Source of the DNA: Glandiceps talaboti
Lineage: Eukaryota; Hemichordata; Enteropneusta; Spengelidae
DNA: 64,000 bases
Assembly (NCBI RefSeq): GCF_964340395.1
Contig: NC_135565.1
Span: 12,240,242-12,304,241, forward strand
Direction: 5' to 3'
Shown here: piece by piece, positions 12,465-24,464 of the stretch
How the letters are laid out: each line of letters starts with the position of its first letter
Numbering within the stretch: the stretch's first letter is position 1
Made by a program: the position numbers and the translations under genes
Notes under the pieces: model-generated
Seen by the model: only the letters and a program-made list of their open reading frames with translations
Databases searched by the model: none
Told to the model about the DNA's origin: nothing

Positions 12465-12600
12465 TAACAGTAAGGTGCTGTGTAGATATAGCACTACTAC
12501 CTGGTAACCAAGTTACCATTTCTTAAAGGGCTAGGTTTCAATCCCAGGTCATTTCATTAGCGTTATCCCATTACATTATGTACTCCATCTACCAATCCTC
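12465..12600 (+). mobile_element. Possible decayed SINE, family 2
   Basis: GGTTTCAATCCCAGGTC resembles a tRNA B box and is followed by ATTAGCGTTATCC. The reverse complement of this wording occurs at 50,690-50,800 (TTTTAATCCCAGGTTCTGGC, ATTAGTGTTATCC) and in part at 52,640-52,760. The A box is weak, so the tRNA origin is only suggested. Confidence 0.4.
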
Positions 12601-12904
12601 TCTCTTTTTAAGTCTAACATGAATTCATCTTTTAATTCTAGCGTGAATTTATACCATATAAATTAAACATTACTGGTCATGATCAGAAGAGATATAGACT
12701 GTAACGATATAGTTGTAAGTGTTACATTTTGAAATATTCTTAATTTCATAAATTCAAGACCTGACATAAATTTCATTTTCCTGTAACTTCAATTACTCAA
12801 CTGACATAAATTGAGATGTAATTGTTAGAAATTATCAAACAAAATACTACAATAGTACTTACAGTACAATGCTCATATTAAATACCATAGCAGGTGGTAC
12901 AGTG

Positions 12905-13400
12905 CCATCAATGTGAAATTGTTTGTAATATATTCTCATATAAACATACCTACCTTTCATCTGTCAATGTGAAATTGTTAGTCTCATATAAACATATCTA
13001 CCTTCCATCTGTCAATGTGAAATTGTTACATTTTCATATAAACATATCTACCTTTCATCTGTCAATGTGAAATTGTTACATTTTCATATAAAAATACCTA
13101 CCTTCCATCTGTCAATGTGAAATTGTTACATTTTCATATAAACATATCTACCTTCCATCTGTCAATGTGAAATTGTTACATTTTCATATAAACATATCTA
13201 CCTTCCATCTGTCAATGTGAAATTGTTACATTTTCATATAAACATATCTACCTTCCATCTGTCAATGTGAAATTGTTACATTTTCATATAAACATATCTA
13301 CCTTCCATCTGTCAATGTGAAATTGTTACATTTTCATATAAACATATCTACCTTCCATCTGTCAATGTGAAATTGTTAGTCTCATATATATAAACATACC
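12905..13400. repeat. 50-bp minisatellite, about 9 units
   Basis: The string GTCAATGTGA recurs exactly every 50 bp at 13,011, 13,061, 13,111, 13,161, 13,211, 13,261, 13,311 and 13,361, with diverged flanking units from about 12,905. The unit contains CCTTCCATCTGTCAATGTG and CATATAAACATATCTA. Inner units are almost identical, which suggests recent amplification or conversion. Confidence 0.95.
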
Positions 13401-13894
13401 TAGATTTCATCTGTATTCTTCTTCACTGTCCAGATCTGTTCACATTGCAATAAACTGATAAAGACTAAAGACAGGCACATATCCGTAATTTGCTATCTAC
13501 TCCATGCATTGATTATTCCATTTAGAATTTACAGGATATCTGACTATAGGCAAGTCTCACATAGATTATATACATGAACCTACATACCTAACTGAATAAC
13601 TAGACTGCATGACACCGAATTACTCAAATCTAGGGTAACGGCCTATTTATCAGAAGTGATGCTTTTGGTCTACTTATAGCATATTTTCTTAAATCTATAC
13701 ATGTATTTGAATGAGATTTGATTTATCAATAACTTGCACTGCAATTTTATCTAAGAAATCAGGTTCAGATAAAATCACATCTCAGTTATAATCCACCATA
13801 AAAATGTATGGACTGATTTGTTATTATTGCCGCTGTATATAAGAATTCCATTAAGCTTTAAATGTTGTTTTTTTTCCCATGCTGGTGTATTTAT

Positions 13895-13899
<5 letters not shown>
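13401..13899. other. AT-rich DNA, no feature recognised
   Basis: Nothing that I can annotate. Confidence 0.35.

Positions 13900-13965
<66 letters not shown>
13900..13965. repeat. (AT)n microsatellite, about 33 units
   Basis: A perfect alternating AT run directly abutting the left end of a family A MITE. Confidence 0.97.
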
Positions 13966-13967
<2 letters not shown>

Positions 13968-13971
13968 TTAA

Positions 13972-14327
13972 AGTTGCCATATGGATGAGGATTGGTATTT
14001 AATTGTAACTTTTCACTTTATAAAACAATTTTATCATGATTTCAAAAATCAATGTGAAACATCATATGCCAAGTCCTTGTTTGTAACTCAATAAATTACA
14101 AAAGATTAATAACTGTGTAAAATCTTTGCTATTGTATGTACAATAACACATTTTTCTTACATACATGTAATATTATTTATTTCTAGCTTTTTTGTAATGT
14201 ATTGTTTACAAATATAGACTTTTTCAATGTTATTTCACATTCACCTTTCGAGGAAGGCATATGATAAAACTGTTTTATAGACTAAAAATCCAAAATAAAT
14301 ACCTCAAACCTCATCCAAATGGCCACT
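13972..14327. mobile_element. Palindromic MITE family A, full copy 1
   Basis: The ends are AGTTGCCATATGGATGAGG and TCCAAATGGCCACT, and the element is one long inverted repeat through its length, with arms meeting near 14,160. Flanks are TTAA on the left (13,968-13,971) and TTAG on the right (14,328-14,331). Comparable to 27,530 and 44,261. There is no coding frame. TTAA flanks hint at piggyBac-type mobilisation; this is an inference. Confidence 0.85.
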
Positions 14328-14961
14328 TTAGTGTTAACAAACTCCAATTCAAATACATTTTTATTACACTCTTCACAATATTGAATACAGTATTATTACT
14401 TCATTCTCTCAATACTCAATAGCACATAGAAGAAATTCACTGTTATAACATTAAATACAAATTATGAGAAAGGGTTTCTAAAATATATGCCTTTTATCTC
14501 CTTATATTTATCTATACATAATTTTGAAACTTAATCTGGAGACAGGATTTGCTTACTGATTTCCAGGAATCCACGTTGATTTGATCAGTGATATTGTCAT
14601 GGATACTTTTAATCCATATTTAATGACAGAGGTGGATTATAATCTTAAAGTGAAACTTGATAAGACTATTAGTTTTAAGATGAAATTCAGTGCAAATCTG
14701 TTGGTATGGAATTTTGCAGTGATTCTAATCAAAATATGAACGACAAACTACTGTAACATATAATTGGTACAGTACCAAAGTATATCTGTGTCTTTGTACA
14801 GAATTTAGTAGGATCAGATTGAACACAAGAATTAGATATATATTTTATGACCTCCTGTTATCATATGATAATGTAAAATCATACTTGGCCATTGATTATT
14901 TAAATTGGACTTTCCAAAGAGTGTAATTGTTTATATAGAGAGGTCTTATCAATTGAGTTTA
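14328..14961. other. AT-rich DNA, no feature recognised
   Basis: Nothing that I can annotate. Confidence 0.35.
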
Positions 14962-15468
14962 TCTTGAAAATCACAGTTGTGTCTATTCCTTTCATGCTGG
15001 TCATGTGGATATCATTGTATCTTGAAAATCACAGTTGTGTCTATTCCTTTCATGCTGGTCATGTGAATTTCATTGTATCTTGAAAATCACAGTTGCGTCT
15101 ATTCCTTTCACACTGGTCATGTGAATTTCATTGTATCTTGAAAATCACAGTTGTGTCTATTCCTTTCATGCTGGTCATGTGAATTTCATTGTATCTTGAA
15201 AATCACAGTTGTGTCTATTCCTTTCACACTGGTCATGTGAATTTCATTGTATCTTGAAAATCACAGTTGTGTCTATTCCTTTCACACTGGTCATGTGAAT
15301 TTCATTGTATCTTGAAAATCACAGTTGTGTCTATTCCTTTCACACTGGTCATGTGAATTTCATTGTATCTTGAAAATCACACTTGTGTCTATTCCTTTCA
15401 CACTGGTCATGTGAATTTCATTGTATCTTGAAAATCACAGTTGTGTCTATTCCTTTCATTTTGGTCAT
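14962..15468. repeat. 58-bp minisatellite, about 8.7 units
   Basis: TCTTGAAAATCACAGTTGTG recurs every 58 bp (14,962; 15,020; 15,078; 15,136; and so on to 15,426). Units differ at a few sites (for example CATGCTGG versus CACACTGG), which gives two unit subtypes. The period is not a multiple of three and stops are frequent, so it is non-coding. Confidence 0.95.
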
Positions 15469-15884
15469 TATAATGTAGAACAGCATAAGTCTACATATCG
15501 GTACAGGGAAGCAGAGGGCATGTTAACATATACATATAGAGCTATATCTACAATAAGAAATATTAAGACTATTACTCTCACTGCACCCTATGTGTAGCAT
15601 AGTGTCCAAATAAAAATAGTAAAAGTAATATGATACTCTTGTGAGTTGGCAATTAGATATTTTAATAAGGGTTAAAGTCCTACCTTGAAAGATAAGTATC
15701 TCGGTAAGACCTTCTCAAATAAATGACAACTGAAATCTATTGACAAAAATCACCTGTTGTGGTAGTAAGCAACTACTTTCATATCGTTACCATAGCAATA
15801 TCAATTTTGTAATTAAAATGAGTTTACTGATCTGTAGTTCTATCTGATCAAGCGAAAGAGTGCTAAACACACAATAAAAATAAT
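15469..15884. other. AT-rich DNA, no feature recognised
   Basis: Nothing that I can annotate. Confidence 0.35.
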
Positions 15885-17085
15885 TGGTTAGGCCTAACAA
15901 AAAAAATTGTGTGGTTCTGATTACCCTCAATTTTAAAATAGGTGAGGGAAGTGGATTTTTTATTTCATGTTTTAGTTCAGGTAGTTATGTTTTCCATGTG
16001 GTCTGTGTTACTGGTTTCTTCCCATCAGATGTACAATACTTATTGGAAGAGCCATTTTATATTGTCTTTTTAAGTTGATGTTAATTTCTGCATCCACTTT
16101 TTCTTGCGAGACTTTGCGAGACTTCACAATTTTATTATTTTTATCTCGAATACTGTAAACGCACTAATTAAGGGCGGGTATTTAATTTAGCGGATTATGC
16201 GGACAAGAAGAAGTCGCGAAATTAAACCCCCGTTAAAAATAAAACCTAGACGTCAGAACATCCGGTCACATTGCATCACCTCTACACTCATCCCATCCAC
16301 ACGTAGTACACACATGCAAACGGGAAAATATACGCAACGAACACAATCAACTCAGTGGACATGACGAGTTTATCTTTGCACTGTACAACGTTTTAATCAA
16401 CCATCAATAAAAAAAAACTACATTTCTTTCTGGAAAATAATCTCAATTCTTGTTAAATCAAATCAAATCTCGCCAAAACGCCACAGGAATAAATTCAAAA
16501 ACAAAGTGTAGAGTTCATCAAAAGTTACATGGTAAATAAAACAACGTACTGCACTACTGATAACGTTCTGTGTGAGTTTATTATCAAATACTAGTAACAG
16601 CCAGCTTACGTGAAACAGGACAGTATACCGGCCTCCCTAAATCCACTACACAATTTTTCATTATGACGAGACAGTTCTTGAACTGCTGACACTAACCACT
16701 TCGCATGGATTGGCTTCAGGTACGAGAGTTTCATATCAAAAGTTGGGTCGCCACCAATATTCTTTCAACATGCGGCTGTGAAAACATTTAATTGTTACAA
16801 GGTAACACTCTCATACATACAATAATGATCAGTTACAGAGGTGTTAACGCAGTTTTTATTCAAAGGTGATCGCGGTGTGTCACACACAGCATACAACAAT
16901 GAGCTTTACAATTCATACTCTTTGTACTCTCTTTTGAGAATCCGCCTATTTAAATCCCGCCTATTGTTTCAAGAGAGTGAAACCGCGAAAAAAAATACGC
17001 GCCCTAATAAGTGCGTTTACAGTATGTAAAAAAAAAAGTTTAGGGTCAGGGTTGGGTAACCGGAACCAAACTATTTTTATTGTTT
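15885..17085 (+). repeat. Repeat family F, copy 1, split by a transposon
   Basis: The outer parts, 15,885-16,152 and 17,023-17,085, align in order with the reverse complement of 21,545-21,905: TTAGGCCTAACAAAAA, TTGTGTGGTTCTGATTAC, GTATTGTCTTTTTGAGTTGA-like text, then TTTTATTATTTTT and, after the insertion, TGTAAAAAAAAAAGTTTAGGG and GGTTGGGTAACC. The 870-bp element annotated separately interrupts it at a TA. The family itself is of unknown class. Confidence 0.8.
16153..17022. mobile_element. 870-bp TA-flanked non-autonomous DNA transposon
   Basis: The termini are inverted repeats, CTGTAAACGCACT at the left and AGTGCGTTTACAG at the right, with further imperfect similarity inward (GGGCGGGTATT versus GGGCGCGTATT). 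TA occurs on both sides (16,151-16,152 and 17,023-17,024), and the related repeat at 21.6 kb shows the unoccupied site with a single TA. The interior is richer in CpG than its surroundings and encodes no recognisable transposase. TA duplication fits Tc1/mariner-like or related superfamilies, but the exact class is not settled. Confidence 0.85.
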
Positions 17086-18118
17086 TTGAAAGAATGACAC
17101 GATGTATCTTCACTTTTCTTATATACAAGTATGATAAGTTCTGTTACAAGTACATGAACGTATCTCTGATTTTGACTCATTCTACTGGCCTTCATACAAA
17201 GTCAATTACATTTCCACTGTTGGCTCAGGCAGTGTTAACATGAGATCAAAGCAAAAACCGAAATTGCCACAGGTTTTGATCCTTACTATCCCTATGATTA
17301 CACTGGGCTAGGTCTCTTTCTTGACAATGGCTTCTATAAAGCATTTTCTATCACTGCGCTTAATAAGCTCATATTTACATCTTGAAGTCATCTTTCTTCT
17401 GGTGACATACAATCCTCATTACTATCCTCTGCAGATCATCGTTGGGGCCAAAAATAAAAAAATGTTTGTTTCTGATAACATGACTCCAGAAAATAGGGTA
17501 GGTAGGTCGGAATTTTTTTAATTTTTAATTTTATTTTCTGAGATATTGCGTGTGCTAAGGCAAGATACTTGTTGGTCGTAATACTTCTGTGATTGTTTGG
17601 TGAGGTGTTTAGAAGTAAATGAAGACATTTATATATAAAGTACAAGAACACAATATGCAGACTGTACTAGCTGTTCAACTTACATTCTTAAAAGACCTAG
17701 TTTCTCTGGAATTAAACTATAAAAAATTGAACAGATACTTTAAATGTAAAAAAAAAATGTTTAGGGTTGGGATATCAGAAACACACAATTTCTTTTATTT
17801 GGCCTTTATCTGGTATTGTCATTCACACATGTATACTGATTTCGACCAATCCACCTAACAAAACAACAAAACTTTCTGTTCATATTTGTTTCTATCTTGA
17901 AGCTTGTAAGATAATGATTTCCAGGTATTAAACCTTACATGTTGAACACTTTTTTGAGCCAAGGTGATGCCATGGTATAATTGAAACATGTACCTGCAAG
18001 CATTTTGATCTTGTTTCCAGTACTGTATACATCTTGTTACAATATTGAATGCAAACTTATTTTCAACCATAAGATTTATCAACTTTTAGTTGACCAAACT
18101 ATTTAAACACTATGCTAA
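17086..18118. other. Fragments of repeat family F, otherwise nothing
   Basis: Segments at about 17,440-17,530 and 17,745-17,800 repeat the family F wording (TGTAAAAAAAAAATGTTTAG, GGGTTGGGATATC, AAAATAAAAAAATGTTTG). I see no exon; short open frames here overlap these fragments. Confidence 0.4.
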
Positions 18119-18660
18119 ATCAAAATCCTGTCACACCTGACCATGACAATCACATAAAATCCTGTTCATACAACACCAGTCAGTGATTTCATAATCACAT
18201 TAAAAGTTTGTCCCAATGAATCAGTCACATGATAATCACATGATGTATGGTAATCACATGATATCCTGTCCATATGATGACACTAGTCACATGATAATCA
18301 CATGATATCCTGTCCAAATGATGACATCGGTCAGTCACATGATAATCACATGATGTATGAGTCACATGATATCCTGTCCATATGATGACACTAGTCAGTC
18401 ACATGATAATCACATCACATCCTGTCCATAGGACGACACTGGTCAGTCACATGATAATCACATGGTAGGAGTCCATATGAAGACACCAGTCAGTCACATG
18501 ATAACCACATGCTATCCTGTCCAAATAGCGGCACCAGTCAGTCACCTTATAATCACATCAAATCTTGTCCAAATGACACTAAGTAGACATGATAATCACT
18601 TCAAATCCTGTCCAGTCAGTCACATGATAATCACATCAAATTCTGTCAATACTTATTACA
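18119..18660. repeat. Irregular minisatellite rich in TCACATGA
   Basis: About ten diverged units built from CACATGATAATCACATGA, TATCCTGTCCATATGATGAC and ACTAGTCAGT, with a variable length of roughly 35-60 bp. The 178-codon plus-strand frame from 18,462 is a by-product of the repeat and of stop-poor flanking sequence. Confidence 0.9.
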
Positions 18661-19796
18661 TTCACGCCACATGTCAAACATACATTATCCTTTACACATC
18701 ACATGGGAGCCATATTGCAACCACGTTATATCCTAATCCAATATCACAACAAAAGTTACATTGCAACATGCAACCACATCATTTCCTGTCCACAACACAA
18801 TTATTCCTGGCCACACCACAATTAAGCCACAGTATCTCCCAAAAAACATCATATGCACAATTGCAAGCCACATGGCACCTCTTTAAATCTCAACATTTAC
18901 TGAAGGCCATACATGTATGCAGCATTAATATAACACTTTATTTACACTCCCTACTTCCACATCATTACCTACATTACCTACAGATAAAATTAAGTTAATA
19001 TCGAGTGTCTGCAACACTTCTGGATCTAAGTACATGTAAACTCTCAATCTCACTTCATTGTAAGCATTTAGACAAACAAAAAATATACATTCTTAATTTT
19101 GAATTTCTGTAAATAAAGGAAACAAATCTGGGGTATACTTCAGTTGATCACACCAAAACATGTGCATTATACATGTATACACAATACAATTGCACACATT
19201 CTGTGAACATGATCAAACTAGCGCATTGGAGGAGTCACATTATTAGAACAATATCATTCAGTAACTGTATAAGAAATTCATTATCTATATTGTGACATGA
19301 TTTGTCCTTGTTTCTAAAAAATTCACATTATCCATCTTATAATTAATAATGGATACATGTAGAGATGAAAATCTACAAGATGTTATAATTGTACAGCAAT
19401 CCGCTATTACATATCAACTGCCTACAGATAAAAGATGTTAAAGCTTTATTCCTTGCACCCTAATCAAGTATAGTATCTGAGACATCAAAGAGAACCGATA
19501 ACATTACAATTTCAAGGCTTTCTACTGACCCAAGGCTATTATCCATATATAAATGCATGTACTTCTGTGAAGAGCCAATGGTCATATTCTATTTGCTTTC
19601 AAAATATCTGAATTGCATTCATGTACCTTAGTGATAATATTGCAGTACATGATATGAAAGGAAATTTTAGTTAAAACACCAAAATCTGGAGTCAACATGG
19701 TTTTTGACAAGCTAATCTTTTCTTATGTATTCTTTTCAGTATATTATGTAAACTTAACTTTATCCATATGAAAAAGGTATGCATATACTAACAGCT
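18661..19796. other. AT-rich DNA, no feature recognised
   Basis: Nothing that I can annotate beyond the tail of the minisatellite frame. Confidence 0.35.
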
Positions 19797-20266
19797 TAAA
19801 GGGGAATGCCACACCAGGAAATGAAGGAATTGTCGCACACTTTGTATTCTTGAGAGTCATTTTATGATTTCACATCAGATAATTTTTGCTATGTTTCCAA
19901 GGAAACACTAAATTAAAAACTATTTCTCAATTCTATTGTTCTTTTACAGATACACCAAAGCATTATGGGTCTTGGCAGACATGATTATTCATTAGATGCA
20001 TAAGTTAAATATTCATGACTATATTATGTTATGAAAGTAAAGCTCTTAGGAGTGATTAATATTCAGTGTGCATCTAATGGACAATCATGTCTGCGAAGAC
20101 CCATCATGCTATTATCTGTGAAAGAACAGCAGAGGAGGTAAAATGAGTTTCAATTTGGTGCTTCTTGACATCTGAGTGAAAATTATCTGATGTGAAATCA
20201 TACAATGACTTGAGAACCCAAATTTAACAGAAATTCCTTGATTTCCTGGTGTGGTGTACCCTTTTA
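19797..20266. mobile_element. Long palindromic MITE, about 470 bp
   Basis: The ends are inverted repeats: TAAAGGGGAATGCCACACC at the left and GGTGTGGTGTACCCTTTTA at the right, continuing ACCAGGAAAT / ATTTCCTGGT. Inner arms also pair, for example GGTCTTGGCAGACATGATTA near 19,968 with the complement of ATCATGTCTGCGAAGACCC near 20,083. The whole element can fold on itself. A diverged relative lies at 34,086-34,475. Minus-strand open frame 20,112-20,366 is inside it and not a gene. Confidence 0.85.
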
Positions 20267-20565
20267 TTATGCTAAGAACTGGTAAAATTACCAGGAATAT
20301 TGAGAAGAAATTACTTTGGTCTGAAACTAGCGAAAGTAAATGTTTATTAATAATCAAACATCTCAACTAAGCAGCTTCATAGCTGATAAAAACTGTCTTT
20401 CACATCATTTCATGAATTAATTTTTCAACACAATGAATGAATAAAACATCTCTGTGGACTGACTGACTCTGATAAAGATACATTTATAACTACTTCCTAG
20501 ATGTGTACTTCACTTGCAAACTAATTAGACTTCATTGCCTGGATATGTGTCTGTATTGGGCTATA

Positions 20566-20821
20566 CAATTGGGAACTTGCAATCCAGACTGAGCATGCTC
20601 AGACGCAAAGAACTATGGGATTATCTGTGGCTATCGTAATACCTAATCTGGTGCTACCAATAAAAAAAAAACCTTCTACAATGGTCAAAGTAACTATGAA
20701 TTGATCATTCGTGGTTGAAAACAAAGTAACAGTATTGTTTACAATACCAATTCATCAGTATTTATTATCACATTTCCCATGATGCAACATTCAACATGGC
20801 AGGTTTGCAAGTTCCCTATTG
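20566..20821. mobile_element. 256-bp inverted-repeat MITE
   Basis: The termini are CAATTGGGAACTTGCAA and TTGCAAGTTCCCTATTG, reverse complements with one mismatch over 17 bases. Flanks are consistent with a TA dinucleotide on the left (…CTATA) but no clear duplication is visible on the right. There is no coding frame, and I found no second copy in the window. Confidence 0.75.
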
Positions 20822-21544
20822 ACATATGGCTAAAGCATAGGGTACATCCTAGAAACACAAGTTTTCAAATTCAATATTTTAGATTGTTTTCATCTAAATG
20901 CAAAAAAGATTAATTTCAATATCTTTGAAGGTTAACACTTCATAAATCCTTACTCCTATTCTTTTAATAGAGGTGCACTGTCTCTGTAACAATTCCAAAA
21001 GGGACTGCTGATCCAATTTTCTCTCTGTTATCTCAGGCAGTATCATCACAAAGCTTTCTATTTAAATGTGATGCTATTTCCATATCTATCTATTTGAAAT
21101 GCATTAGTTACCTATCTATTTAAAGTGCATTAGTTACCTATGGGTTTTACTCAGGAAAACACACAGTAAACACATCTGAGCTAAGTCAATAGTTTAGATT
21201 TAGAAGATATGCGATAATACAGAATCATAAATCTATTTTGCAATATGAAATGAATTATAACATTAATATTTTGTTATCATTATTTATGATAGAAGTATTA
21301 CAGATGTTTCTGTCATGGACTTTTAAATTTATCACACTATTCATTTGTCAAAATGTTTACTTATCCATATTAAATATTAAAATATGTTTTTTTAAGAATT
21401 CCAATTTTTCTAAGTGTTAGTTTCAAGTGACTATTACTCTGAATTATGTTATTCAAAAGATGATTTCATAATTTACACTACATTAAAACATCTGTAAATT
21501 TCAAATGTATTATTTCAGAGCAAGTACCAGCCATAAGGCTTTAA
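20822..21544. other. AT-rich DNA, no feature recognised
   Basis: A short local duplication, CTATCTATTTGAAATGCATT / CTATCTATTTAAAGTGCATT (about 21,085-21,135), is the only structure. Confidence 0.4.
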
Positions 21545-21905
21545 AAAAGTTGTTTGGTTATGGTTACCCGACCCCACCTAGTTTTTCATGCTGACCCAAA
21601 ACTTTTTTTACATATTCAAGAAAAAAATAATAAAAGTCTCACAAGAAATAGTGGACGTGGAAACTGACATCAACTCAAAAAGACAATACGAAACTGTTCT
21701 TCCAATCTGTAATGGTTGTATATATGATGAGAAGAAACTAACACAGAAACAATATGGAAAACAACAGAAAACAGAACTTCCTGAACTAGACACTAACATA
21801 TGAAAAAAACATATATAAAAATAAATAAAAAATCTACCTACCCCACTTATTCTAAAATTGAGCGTAATCAGAACCACACAATTTTTGTTAGGCCTAATTT
21901 CCACT
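21545..21905 (-). repeat. Repeat family F, copy 2 (intact, empty site)
   Basis: Reverse complement of the outer parts of 15,885-17,085, uninterrupted. At the place where copy 1 carries the 870-bp transposon, this copy reads TTGAATATGTAAAAAAAG with a single TA, so it preserves the pre-insertion state. Short open frames on both strands here belong to the repeat. Confidence 0.8.
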
Positions 21906-22420
21906 CCAGTGGAGCCTGGGTGAGCAGGGACCAACCTGTCCACTACATGTATTTATCAATTTGTGTGTAAGCACCACATATTAGTTTCTTACACATTAAT
22001 TTCTTAGACATGGGTTTCATGACATAGAATGATCTTATTTTCCGCCCAAAACAACTGTCTGGCTCAACCTATAAAGTGACAGACAATGCCTATCTAAAAG
22101 CTAATTACCAAAACAAGTAAAATTGTTTAAATTATTTTGTTGAGTTACATAATCATCACATTTGACTTATTTAAGCTGTGTCCAAAGACCCCCTTTTTAT
22201 CCATTCAACAGACAAGTGTCTCCAGACATCCTCTTCTGCCAGATAATAGTTATGTCGTGAATTACATTTATTGATTCATATTTTGTGTTATACGTTGTTG
22301 TTGTTAACATTGTTGCCCTTTCTGATGAACTCATTATATAGCCATACGTCATACATAATCAACCAATCAGCATGCAGCCCGACAATAAGGCAGACGATCA
22401 AATCAAAATTTCTTCTGTGA
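21906..22420. other. AT-rich DNA, no feature recognised
   Basis: A CCAATCAGCATG string at about 22,362 precedes the duplicated segment annotated next; nothing else. Confidence 0.35.
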
Positions 22421-22510
22421 TGTAAGTTTCAGTTACAAGTTTGAGTGCGCGTGCATTCTTGTGTGATGTAAGTTTCAGTTACAAGTTGGAACGCACGTGC
22501 ATATAAAGAA
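22418..22510 (+). promoter_or_regulatory. Tandem duplication before a TATA-like box
   Basis: GTGATGTAAGTTTCAGTTAC is present twice (about 22,418 and 22,461), each followed by AAGTT(T/G)G(A)… and a GCGCGTGCAT / GCACGTGCAT block. TATAAAG follows directly at 22,503. Direct repeats before a TATA box could be a promoter, for instance of a mobile element, but no transcript can be traced downstream. The duplication is seen directly; the promoter role is speculative. Confidence 0.3.
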
Positions 22511-23086
22511 CAGAGTTCCCAGTGTATACTACTACTTGCTTGTATTGTCATTTCTATTACTGCTGTTTTCCAAACCCCTTTTCTATTGTGAGTCATCCAC
22601 AAGTTAAGTATCTGTTGTTTATCTAAAGAACAATATTCCACAAATGTCAATAGTATGTTTTTGAACTCTACCAGAGGACAAGGTCAGAAAGTGATTAGAT
22701 TAGATGGTAGCTCTATTAAAATGTAATTACCATTCCTGTCAATATGTTAACTACCTTGTTTTGACATTTGTTAATTGTTGTTGATTGTTATTATACAGGA
22801 ATTAATTATGCTTAACGATGTCAAACAGAGGAAATACATTAGGCAGATATTGTCATGATAAATTAACACAAATAATTTCATAACTGTCCTTGAACTGACT
22901 GCCTATTGATTTATAACAAACACATAGCTATAGGCTTTGTAATACACCTTGAATATATAAGTTCATAATAAATTTAAAATTCTCAATAGCACAACAGAAC
23001 ATAGTGCAATTTATTTTCGAAAAAGACAAAGTTTTGCTGTTTCAGAGAATAACCTCATGGTTAAGTACTTCCCTCATGAAACTATG
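22511..23086. other. AT-rich DNA, no feature recognised
   Basis: Nothing that I can annotate. Confidence 0.35.
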
Positions 23087-23430
23087 GCATATGGCTGCAA
23101 CACTGCAAGCACTTGTGGAAATCTACAGTATGCCATATAATTATGGCATATGGCTGCAACACTGCAAGCACTTGTGGAAACCCTAAGTATGCCATATATG
23201 TATTACGGCATATGGCTGCACCACCGTGAGCACTTGTGGAAATCCACAGTATGCCATATATATATTACGACATATGGCTGCAACACTGCAAGCACTTGTG
23301 GAAACCCTAAGTATGCCATATGTGTATGGCATATGGCTGCAACACCCATTGCAAGCACTAGTGGAAATCCGAAGTATGCCGTAAATTTATTACGGGCTGC
23401 AACACAGTAAGCACTAGTGGAAATTGAGAG
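23087..23430. repeat. About 62-bp minisatellite with foldback units
   Basis: Six diverged units carry GGCATATGGCTGCAACAC, TGCAAGCACTTGTGGAAA and AGTATGCCATAT. Each unit junction juxtaposes ATGCCATAT with ATATGGCAT, so neighbouring units can form small hairpins. Open frames on both strands are repeat artefacts. Confidence 0.95.
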
Positions 23431-24120
23431 TATGCATTGTATCATGTATCATGAAGTTTTAGTCATATTATAAGTTTACTTGAAGAGTATCATTGGACTC
23501 AATCTGTTTTAATCTTACGGATGTGTTTTTTATTTCCTAGAGTTTTTAAACAACTATCTTCTGCAAAGTTGAGATAAAAGTTTTGCAGCTCGAAACTGTG
23601 CAATTTCTCCTAAGATTACTACATGATTGACAACTCTCTCTACAATCTAATCACAGTTTTTCAGATTCTGTAGTTTCATTTACAGTTAATTGTATATTAA
23701 TCTTCTTATCAATTATAATCCCCTTGTAAGCCTTATAATGCATCCTCATGGGATAAGACTCGATCCATCCATAACAGACACTAATGCTAGAAAAAGTTTT
23801 TGCTGCCAGCTATTTCACATGTGCGCATTATATTGTTCATCATTTCTATAATATACTGTCCCTCGAAACAAAAAATGCACAATTCATACAAATGGTCTAA
23901 CACATAAATATATGTTTGTAACAATCAAATGACATTTTAAACAACAGGGCATATTTCCATATACATGACTAAAGTCAGTAAAGTACCTGAATATGCCTGG
24001 AGTACTGTATGTATAGATCTTACGATTGTTTCTGATAGGAACCGTTCTGGAGATTAGCTGGGCAGGACAGGTGACACTTACATGTATAGACCATGAGGAA
24101 AATACAAAAAAAGGTATTAA
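23431..24120. other. AT-rich DNA, no feature recognised
   Basis: Nothing that I can annotate. Confidence 0.35.
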
Positions 24121-24464
24121 TACAGCTAAAATGATGTTGGTTTGGTTTTTCACTCATGTAAGATGATATATTTTATACACACTCAAACAAATTATTATCA
24201 GTTAGAAAATAAACACTTGAAGCCATTCAAAAACATCAAGGCCATGTGTGTAATGTTTTCATTAGAAATAGAAGCCTGTTTTTACTGCACTTAAAAAAAT
24301 ATAGCAATTAATGCTTATCACTGTTCAAGCAAAGGATCCTGCTATGTTTATTTTGTCTCTGTTATTGTTGGTATAATAAGTCTTGAGTTGAAATATGTCT
24401 ATCCCTGTGTCAAAAACATAATGTCCCATAAGCAAAACACCACACCAATATCATTTTAGATGTA
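24121..24464. mobile_element. TA-flanked inverted-repeat family E, copy 1
   Basis: The left end TACAGCTAAAATGATGTTGG and the right end CCAATATCATTTTAGATGTA are imperfect reverse complements and continue inward (GTTTGGTTTTTCACTCATG versus CCATAAGCAAAACACCAC). Related to 25,077-25,696 and 50,943-51,337. There is no coding frame, so it is non-autonomous. Confidence 0.75.

Noticed and set aside
12905-13400. CRISPR-like array
   Set aside because: The 50-bp units are directly contiguous with no unique spacers, and the genome is animal; it is a minisatellite.
18462-18998. 178-codon plus-strand open frame
   Set aside because: The first half is minisatellite, and the rest is His/Ser/Leu-rich with no motif.
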